DNA from: Semisulcospira habei | Taxonomy: Eukaryota; Mollusca; Gastropoda; Semisulcospiridae | NCBI GenBank assembly: GCA_036245525.1 | Contig: BTPG01000003.1 | Coordinates: 161,255,260-161,319,259 of the forward strand | DNA length: 64,000 nucleotides | Direction of reading: 5' to 3' | Shown here: positions 55,101 to 61,249 of the stretch, one piece after another | Layout of the letters: each line of letters opens with the position of its first letter | Numbering within the stretch: position 1 is the first letter of the stretch | The notes under the pieces: generated by a model | What the model was told of the DNA's origin: nothing | What the model saw: only the letters and a program-made list of their open reading frames with translations | Databases searched by the model: none | Position numbers and translations under genes: made by a program

Positions 55101-57930
55101 CCTAAACGTTTAATGTTTTAACGTCCCTCAACCCACTACACACTGGATCTAGGGAGGCAACAAATGTTCACCTTGATGTGACAATGTGAGAATTCTGTTA
55201 CAGGTATGAATTGTATAATTTCACAAGGTGATTCAACAGCACCAAAGATCAACCCTTTGGCTGTCAGTTGCGCATTTTGTTGAAGGGATTCCTCCAGAAA
55301 TCACCTTGAGAAAAAAATACCAAAAGCCAAAGGGTTAAAACGTGTTTTTTTCACCTGATTTATATCAGAGATCAACAAGCAATGGTGAAGAGAAGGAAAA
55401 GCCTTGTGCCCAATGCAAAAAGACCATCGGGTTGCTGTTGGCCGCCATTGGCCCACGCGGGCCAACGGCAGCTGACGTCGGCCCAATGGCCTTTGCGCAC
55501 TGGGTGTGTACAAAAGACACATGCACATAGAATCAGGTTACCGTTCCAGAAATACTAGCAATTCCTTCAAGAGGAGCTGTATATGACAAGGAAAAAAGAG
55601 CTCACATGAATAGTAGGACAATTTTGGCATGTACCTGGTGTGTGTGTGTGTGTGTGTCTGTGTGTGTGTGTGTGTGTGAGTACACATTTTAAAGAGATAC
55701 AGATAGGGACAAGGAGAAAGCATTAAAACTTAGTCATCACAGTGTACAAAACATTTTTAACCCCTTGATTGCATCTGACAATACCACTGTGCAGAAACAT
55801 GTAACTTATACACGTTGTTTCAGATGAATGGTATCGTCAGTAGCAGTCAATGGGTTAAACAACCTACATTTTCTCTGAACTAATATGCATCTTTACAGTT
55901 GTTTGAAATCAGATGCTTATACATTATCCCATAGCAGAAGCTGTATATCCCACAATGATAAGCATGTGAGCATATTACATGCAAGCCCCCTTGTGCATGC
56001 AGGTGCTGGTAACTGTGAACAGTAGCTGCACCTGCATGCACAGGGAGGTTAACTCATTCGAGATGTGCCACCTCTGGATAAGCAGTTTGTCACGTATCCG
56101 GAGACGGCACGTCTTGAATGAGTTAACTATTAGTCTATTTGGGCATGATCATAGTTGTGTCCCGATACTTCAACAGACATTGAATGAAAGACAGTAGGGC
56201 CACATAACAACCCACTCTTTGTTGTTCTATACAGGAAATCCCAACTGTCATAGCCCCCCTGTGCATGCAGCTATCACACTCGACTTCCACTATCAAGGGT
56301 AGTGAATCAAGGGAGACAATCAGTGTGTGTCCCATAAACAGTGCTGGTGGCTGCATGTATATGGGGGTAACCCCCTTTTACTGGTGGAAGGAATGAATGT
56401 CACCCAACTTAAATTTTTAGGTTCTGTCATCTTGCATCAATGGACTATTTTGTTGTTGTTGCAGTCACTAACATGTGAATATAAAAAAAAAAACTGTGTG
56501 TCATGCATGCAAATCTATCTAACTATGGCATTTACATTTAGAAAGAATGACACAACAAACACTGAACAATATTATTGAAAGGATACCAATGCTAAGTAGA
56601 AAAAACACATTTTGAAACACTGTGGTAAAAAATAGGCAAGAAAAATGTTAGTATGCTACCCTGGAAATGGACTGCTCCAAGCTATGTCAGTATGTACAAA
56701 TGCTCAGTTGAAAAAAGACGAAAGATACCAAGCATGTTAACCAGCCTACATCCATATAATAAGTTGTACAACCAAGCCTGACAATAAAGCTTGACAGAAT
56801 GAGACTTAGTACTACTGCCAAAGAAAGGCCAAAGAAAAAAAAAAAGATTGATACAAGTTCTATTAACTATGTTGGGGCAAAAGAGAGAGGATAGTCAACA
56901 GAATATGTGATACACAGTAGTGTAGATGCATAGCAGATGCTCACATAACAAATCCTCTTTCAAGTTAAAGAAAGAAAACTACAAGGTTAGAGTATGAGTG
57001 AAACAAGTTTCAGAAGCCAGTACACAGAGATAAAAATACGAGGCCCGTTGTTATGAATAAAACAGCAGTAGGGCAGCATACCAGTGAGTATGGGATATGA
57101 GAACTGCATAAGGATGGCAATTAAAGTACAAGTGAGTATGGGATGCGCTGGTTAATACATGGGTTGGATTAGAATACACAATGATAATGAACCCAGGCAG
57201 CAATGACACTGCAGCAGGAGACTTACAAATCATGATAGTTCAAGGGTGGTGCCAGAATAGTTTGGCGCCTCCAGGCACCAAGCTATTCTGGCACCACCCT
57301 TGTACTATGGAGGTTGATCAATCTCCTAACCTATCACATAATCTTCAAAAAAACAACTCCAAAGTTGGTAGTTTTGGCCATGGGGCTCAGCATGTTAAGC
57401 ACAACATGGGATACAGCAGGGATGGACAGCAGAGCAGAGCAGACCACCCCATCCACAACAGCCATGCAACTGGCAAACGGTCTTACTCCAACCCACCATG
57501 CGGTGAATGAGGTCCACACTGTGAGCCACGGGAAGCCACTCCCTGGAGGAACTACAAGCGCCTGGTGGGGACCCCCACCGGGGGGACGTTCGCGACTGGA
57601 TCCCCCCAGCCCCACCCCCACCGACCACCAAGGGAGAGGACATGGTGGATGGGGGTGGGTGGGGCAGATGGTGAGACAGAGGCAGAGGAGGAGGGTGCGC
57701 AGGTGGGTGATACCTGTGTGGCACATCAATCGACTCGCCCTGGATAGCTACCTGGCCGGGGTCTGAGTGCCGTGTGGTGTTGAGGCGGGGGTTTAGGACA
57801 TGCACCTTTACAGGGGGCAGTGGCAGTCTGCGCACAGCTGGAGTCACGTAGGGCGAGAGTTTGGGGGGCACTGCCCGCAAGGGGCTGCGACCGCCCCCCA
57901 AGTGAGCCTGTCTCTTACGTCGTCGCCTAC
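51333..57930 (-). CDS. Unrecognised Ser/Pro-rich protein gene, 3' part
   Basis: Two exons on the minus strand, 57930-57487 and 52117-51333, join in the same phase (the split codon becomes AGT, Ser). They give about 408 residues to a TAG at 51333-51335. The gene continues upstream beyond 57930, and I found no convincing earlier exon between there and 64000. The protein starts with a basic cluster (RRRRKRQ), then a proline-rich region and a Cys cluster (CSECGSG and NPRCRC), followed by a Ser/Pro/His-rich low-complexity middle and a conserved-looking end (LPKMVKRFYGKKDRPTRNH). No domain was recognised. The composition suggests an intracellular, largely disordered regulatory protein. The intron of about 5.4 kb is full of palindromic elements. 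Confidence 0.55.
52200..52269. mobile_element. PAL-I palindromic element
   Basis: GTAACCCCCTTGTGCATGCA, GCCACAGCTACTGTTTACAG, TATCAGTGGCTGCATGCATA and AGGAAGGTTA. Near-perfect. Confidence 0.7.
52331..52535. mobile_element. PAL-A element, diverged
   Basis: TTAA at 52331. Hairpin AAGTTCAAGGGTAGTGCCAT, AACAGCTTGGTACCTCTAGG, then TGCCAAGCTGTTCTATCAAC. The GGCGCC core is now GGTACC in one arm. Confidence 0.6.
53080..53247. repeat. PAL-G palindrome, uninterrupted copy
   Basis: Arms GACGATTTCAGGAAATCACA, AGTTGGTCAAAAGTGCATGT and ACAGTGGATTAAAAGCCC, mirrored by GGGCTTTTAATCCACTGTTT and CACTTTTGACCTACTGCTAG plus TTTCTGGAAATGGTC. The centre is CACATATCACCTGTTTGT. Confidence 0.72.
53330..53501. mobile_element. 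PAL-A element, left shoulder lost
   Basis: Begins at AGGATAATTCAAGGGTAGTG directly after a PAL-C fragment (GATAAGGATTCTCCTGAGCC; CCTTGCAGATGC), and has a full right half ending CGTCGGGCTGAATGAGTTAA (TTAA 53498). Confidence 0.7.
53594..53776. mobile_element. PAL-A element, hairpin centre deleted
   Basis: TTAACCCATTTAACCCAAAC at the left (TTAA 53594), TGGGGTTAAATGGGTCAA at the right. The centre is shortened to GGTAGTTCCAGATTAGCTTG plus CCACTTGAATTATCATGG. Confidence 0.7.
53790..54800 (+). repeat. Repeat T, copy 2, interrupted by PAL-A
   Basis: The 5' flank has AAACAAGAACAGCAAAGCCC and GGCTCACATGTGTGACC, then TCTGACCTTTGTGACCTTGA and CCTTTCC, units with AATTAGTGTGCAAAGAAAGG and TCTTACCGTAAGATACTTCT, and the 3' end CTTGGGCCAAGTTTTATGTC to CGGATGTACACAGACTCACT. 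It matches copy 1 at 41040-42260, with fewer units. Confidence 0.7.
54481..54616. mobile_element. PAL-A inserted in repeat T at TTAA, half deleted
   Basis: TTAA at 54481 and 54613. Ends TTAACTCGTTCAGCCCGACG and CAGGGCTGAATGGGTTAA. Repeat T reads TGACCTAGACC up to the first TTAA and resumes GCGAGGTCCATCAAACTGGT after the second. Confidence 0.75.
54985..55125 (+). mobile_element. SINE-2 copy, plus orientation
   Basis: AAAGGTCATGGGTTCGAATC (B-box), CACCTGGGGTTAAAATTTGT, TTTTTGAAATCACCTTCATG, and the tail GACAAAAGCCCTAAACG. The A-box side is weak. Confidence 0.6.
55250..55338. mobile_element. PAL-B element, right arm decayed
   Basis: CAACCCTTTGGCTGTCAGTT, GGGATTCCTCCAGAAATCAC, and AAAAGCCAAAGGGTTAA (TTAA 55335). 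Confidence 0.65.
55407..55505. repeat. PAL-D palindrome, long form
   Basis: GCCCAATGCAAAAAGACCAT, TTGGCCGCCATTGGCCCACG, CGGGCCAACGGCAGCTGACG and CCCAATGGCCTTTGCGCACT plus GGG. Confidence 0.68.
55757..55858. mobile_element. PAL-M palindromic element, full length
   Basis: TTAA at 55757 and 55855. TTAACCCCTTGATTGCATCT, GACAATACCACTGTGCAG, then ATGGTATCGTCAGTAGCAGT and CAATGGGTTAA. A (GT)n run lies upstream at 55639-55678. Confidence 0.72.
55983..56052. mobile_element. PAL-I element sharing TTAA with PAL-E
   Basis: AAGCCCCCTTGTGCATGCAG, GTGCTGGTAACTGTGAACAG, TAGCTGCACCTGCATGCACA and GGGAGGTTAA (TTAA 56049). Confidence 0.7.
56049..56126. mobile_element. PAL-E palindromic element
   Basis: TTAA at 56049 and 56123. 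TTAACTCATTCGAGATGTGC, CACCTCTGGATAAGCAG, CGTATCCGGAGACGGCACGT and CTTGAATGAGTTAA. Confidence 0.72.
56253..56371. mobile_element. PAL-I element interrupted by a PAL-J half
   Basis: PAL-I ends GCCCCCCTGTGCATGCAGCT and AGTGCTGGTGGCTGCATGTA (TATGGGGGTAA) enclose a PAL-J right arm (GTAGTGAATCAAGGGAGACA, ATCAGTGTGTG) at about 56275-56327. Confidence 0.6.
57190..57397. mobile_element. PAL-A element beside the coding exon
   Basis: Hairpin GATAGTTCAAGGGTGGTGCC, AGAATAGTTTGGCGCCTCCA plus mirror; right shoulder AAAAAACAACTCCAAAGTTG to GGGGCTCAGCATGTTAA (TTAA 57394). It lies about 90 bases beyond the donor of the exon at 57487. Confidence 0.68.
57487..57930 (-). CDS. Internal coding exon of the unrecognised minus-strand gene
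   Basis: The acceptor ATCATATAAAG ends at 57931. The donor is GGA|GTAAGA at 57486, giving 444 nt, phase 1 to phase 1, open throughout. The residues begin RRRRKRQAHLGGGRSPLRAV and continue VKVHVLNPRLNTTRHSDPGQ, VAIQGESIDVPH, a His/Pro-rich run, and EWLPVAHSVDLIHRMVGW. A second good donor, CAG|GTATCA at 57713, would end the exon earlier in phase 2; it does not fit the phase of the terminal exon unless another exon lies between. GC-rich compared with its flanks. Confidence 0.55.
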
Positions 57931-58116
57931 CTTTATATGATGGAAAAGTGAATGTCACATGGTTAGCATGAGATGGCGTGCATTTCAAGACAATGTGTAC
58001 AATAAGTTCATTTGAGGTATACAAGCACACATTTAGTTTTACAAGTAAATTGCATTCAGATAGCTGAAATATTATCACTCTGTAATGTGTATCATATGCT
58101 TTTATTTGCTGACTCA

Positions 58117-58554
58117 TGAAAAGACAAGCTGTTCAGAGTGCTCTTTGTCCATAGCTATGAAACTTCTAATCCTCTTACTGAACGTAACAATGATTTACAA
58201 AACAATACAAAATCATAAATTAAATTCACCTGTGTAGTAAACATCTGAAAAGATATTTATCAAGAGTTGGCACTGAGATGTTGCTGAGATATTATCACAA
58301 CTATGAATCTGCTGAAGGAAACTTTAAAGTGTGTATTACTGATGTAGATGATAAATGTTATGGCGGAAAGGAGGGGTGAGTCAAGAGGGTTTCAACTAGC
58401 CAAATGAGGGAATGGGAGGCAAATTAAGCTGTCAAGCATGCATGCAAACAAAACAAAAGAAGAGGGAAAATAAATAAATAAACCACGATGCTATCTTTGA
58501 TTCTAATTGTTCACATGCACACACATGGAACAAAACATCACATCACACATCTGT
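58117..58554. other. Upstream intron of the minus-strand gene, nothing recognised
   Basis: AT-rich sequence without an evident exon or repeat element. Confidence 0.4.
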
Positions 58555-58875
58555 CCTCACTCCTGTGAAGACAAAAGACAGAAAGTCCCTTTCTGTGGAA
58601 AGCAAAAATTTTTCATTTAACCCATTCAGCCCTGACGCACTACAGCAGGAGATGGGTTGACCATGTTAATTCAAGGGCAGTGTCAGTGCCAAGCTAATCT
58701 GGCACTACCCTTAAATTATCATAGTCGATCCATCTCCTGCAAAGGTGCATAGTCTTAGATGATGCCTCCAAAATTTGTGAAATATGTGCGCCGGGCTGAA
58801 TTAGTTAATACAATGAAAATCTCGCTCTTCACAAACATGGACATACTGTACATCTTCTGCTTTCACAGGGCAGAC
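58555..58875. repeat. PAL-H palindrome split by PAL-A
   Basis: PAL-H left arm CTCCTGTGAAGACAAAAGAC and TTTCTGTGGAAAGCAAAAAT to TTTTTCATTTAA; right arm from TTAATACAATGAAAATCTCG, CTCTTCACAAACATGGACAT, to TTCTGCTTTCACAGGGC. With PAL-A removed and one TTAA kept, the two PAL-H arms form a continuous hairpin. Confidence 0.75.
58617..58808. mobile_element. PAL-A inserted in PAL-H at TTAA
   Basis: TTAA at 58617-58620 and 58805-58808. Ends CCCATTCAGCCCTGACGCAC and CGCCGGGCTGAATTAG. The left hairpin arm is deleted (GGCAGTGTCAGTGCCAAGCT). Confidence 0.8.
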
Positions 58876-59152
58876 AAACACACTGGCACAAGGATGGAAA
58901 AATAACAAAAGTAAATCAAGGAAAACAAAAATCAATTTACTGGCATGTTACTAATGCAACACTTCTTTTGCACACACTACAGCACTTGAATTCATGCTCA
59001 TCTTATAGTGCTATATCCATTTCTTTCTTTTTTTAAACCAATATAAATTAACTGTTTTCACAGAATGCAGAATTTTGTTTTTAGTTTTCCACACTTTGTA
59101 CAAATATGTACAGCTTACGCATTGAAAAGACTTTGAAAGCAGTGCATTAATT

Positions 59153-59243
59153 TGAACCCTTTGGCTGTCGGTAGTGCTTTTTGTCAAGGTGATTCCTGCA
59201 AGAATCACCTTGACAAAAAGCACTACCGACAGCCAAAGGGTTT
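59153..59243. mobile_element. PAL-B element, perfect palindrome
   Basis: AACCCTTTGGCTGTCGGTAG, TGCTTTTTGTCAAGGTGATT and CCTGCAAG, mirrored to CTACCGACAGCCAAAGGGTT. It is the best preserved PAL-B arm pair; the TTAA ends have become TGAA and TTTG. It is followed by an unassigned hairpin (59275-59335). Confidence 0.78.
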
Positions 59244-59579
59244 GACATTCTAATGTAATTGCACATTGTGGTTGTGGACTGTGATCTTGAACCTTACAGC
59301 CTTCAGCTGTAAGGTTCAAAATCACAGACCAGCACACATATTGTAATTACCTATACAAGACAGGCAGGTCGCTGCTATATTCATGCAAATCTATAATGCA
59401 TTTCAGGTGCAAAATTCGCTACAGAAATGGCAAGAAAATTTGCCGAGGTATATATCAGTTTCTCCAATAGATCACCCATTCAACCCAAACAACCTAAAGC
59501 AATAGGTGTACTGGTCTCTTATTTTGGACCTATATGAGTATAGACCATAGGTCAAAATCACAGAGCAGCACACACATTC

Positions 59580-59789
59580 CTTTAGCCCAGACGACGCACT
59601 ACAGCAGGCGATGGATTGACCATGATAATTCAAGTATAGTGTCAGATTAGCTTGGTGCCATCAGGTGCTAAGCTAATCTGGCACTACACTTGAATTATCA
59701 TGGTCGATCAGTCTCCTGCAGCTGGTACCCAGATATTAGATGATACCTCCAAAATATGGGAAATATGGCTTTGGGGTTAAATGGGTTAA
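59580..59789. mobile_element. PAL-A palindromic element
   Basis: Left TTTAGCCCAGACGACGCACT, right TTTGGGGTTAAATGGGTTAA (TTAA 59786). The hairpin has GTATAGTGTCAGATTAGCTT and matching changes in the mirror (AGTGTCAG versus CTGGCACTACAC). Confidence 0.74.
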
Positions 59790-59992
59790 ACTATCAGACA
59801 TCACAGTCAACAGGCCTAACAAAAAACAAAAATAAACAAAATTTTCTGTGTAAAAACAATAAACAAATATGTACATGAGCGCCAGTGCAAAAAAACAAAT
59901 AAAACAGTACTAAGAGGTACTAAATGACCAAAAAACCAAAAACTGTTCAGTGAAGATAGTAAAACACCCTAGAGTGCTAAAAGTTTTAAGAT

Positions 59993-60082
59993 TAACCCTT
60001 TGGATGTGCATAGTGCTTTTAGTCAAAGTGATTCCCGCAAGAATCACCTCAACAAAAAGTGCAACCGACAGTGAAAGTGTTA
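59993..60082. mobile_element. PAL-B palindromic element
   Basis: TTAACCCTTTGGATGTGCAT at the left (TTAA 59993), AAGTGATTCCCGCAAGAATC in the centre, GTGCAACCGACAGTGAAAGT at the right. Confidence 0.65.
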
Positions 60083-60320
60083 GGAAAAAACCCACATCAG
60101 ACTGGGTGAGCCAAATGTCTTGTCAATAAAAAAGAATAATCAATGCAAAAGTAATGTACAAATCTAAACCATGAACCATGCATCACAACAAACTGAAGAA
60201 AGAAAAACTCAAAAGTTGCTGTAAGTTTAAAAAGATTGTGACACTGAGACTTTGAGAAATAAATCAAACAAAGAATGTTTCAGGTGAAGCAGGGAAACTA
60301 TAGAATATATGGGATAGTAC

Positions 60321-60367
60321 TTAACCCTCTGGCTGTCAAAAAGCGCTGCTGACAACCAAAAGTTTAA
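60321..60367. mobile_element. Minimal 47-bp PAL-B derivative
   Basis: TTAACCCTCTGGCTGTCAAA then AAGCGCTGCTGACAACCAAA and AGTTTAA. The centre is deleted and both TTAA-like ends are kept (60321 and 60364). Confidence 0.65.
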
Positions 60368-60789
60368 CAGGGGCAATTTTTACAGTGTGACTGTGTGTTG
60401 TTGCTTAGTGCATTGCAAAAACTGGCTTGCTTACTGACTGCAGAAGGTTCCTTTTAGTCGGCATATTGAACATGATTTCAATTACCGATAGAAAAGTTGA
60501 ATTTCAATTAAAATAATGATTGCTGCACACAATGTCTCTCTGTTAAGTTAATGGATTAACTACAGATCAAAACACCCACAGACTATTGAAACATCAGACT
60601 GACACAAGATTGACAGAAACTGAGTGAGCAAGAATGTGAGCAGTAAAAGGCAGTAAAGAAAGGGAAGCATGAGAGTCTATCTGCTACCCCAACTGTTAGA
60701 GTGGAGACAAGAACTATGGACAAACTACAGACACAGCTATGAAGACAGAAGCACTGTCCTGTAACAGTCGCTTACCATGAACCTTCCAT

Positions 60790-60860
60790 TTACAAGAGTC
60801 ATAGATTCTCATCAACCTGTCTGGCTGCATGAGATCATGAGAAAATATACCTTTCGCAGG
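60790..60860. repeat. PAL-C hairpin, diverged
   Basis: ACAAGAGTCATAGATTCTCA at the left, ATGAGAAAATATACCTTTCG and CAGG at the right. Confidence 0.5.
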
Positions 60861-60923
60861 CAGAGATCAGCTTTGTTTCCATTTTCTGATTGTGATGGTT
60901 ACTCTGGATTAAACATATGACTG

Positions 60924-61247
60924 AAAAATGAATTTTTCTCTAAAATTTATTTTTTCGAAAAATACTTACCGATGACATTACTACTAGGAACGTGCACTTA
61001 GCTTACCATTTCAGCCCAAAATTCTGTTGTGTACCTATACGACAAGGGAGGCGACCCAAGGGCGCCGTAGCCAGGTACCCGAGTAGCCTCCCTTACCTCC
61101 CCATCCGGTGGTGTGAGCGGTGGTGTAATACCAGTTTGTAAGCTTAGCTTAGGAGCGGCAAGCAGGGCAGGCGGGAGGGCTGTCTGAGTAATGTCATTGG
61201 TAAGTATTTTTCGAAAAAATACATTTTAGAGAAAAATTCATTTGTTT
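60924..61247. mobile_element. TIR element of about 320 bp (GAATTTTTCTCTAAAAT arms)
   Basis: The left arm reads AAATGAATTTTTCTCTAAAA, TTTATTTTTTCGAAAAATAC and TTACCGATGACATTAC. The right arm (61190-61247) is its reverse complement with few changes, so the arms are about 57 bp. The interior is GC-richer and has no frame of note. The motif TTACCGATGACRTTACTACT (with AGGAA) occurs both inside the left end (60968-60992) and just outside the right end (61260-61284). The element may therefore be the terminal part of something larger that includes the GC-rich block. Confidence 0.6.
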
Positions 61248-61249
61248 CT

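Larger units (their letters stand above)
52118..57486 (-). other. Intron of the minus-strand gene (about 5.4 kb)
   Basis: Contains PAL-A, B, D, E, G, I and M elements, repeat T copy 2, a SINE-2 copy and a (GT)n run (see entries). Unassigned stretches: 52536-53079, 55126-55249, 55509-55640, 55859-55982, 56127-56252 and 56372-57189; nothing gene-like was seen in them. Confidence 0.5.

Noticed and set aside
57395..57713. Ending the internal exon of the minus-strand gene at the CAG|GTATCA donor (57713).
   Set aside because: It would give phase 2, which does not match the phase-1 terminal exon, whereas the GGA|GTAAGA donor at 57486 matches and the frame stays open. Kept as an alternative only.
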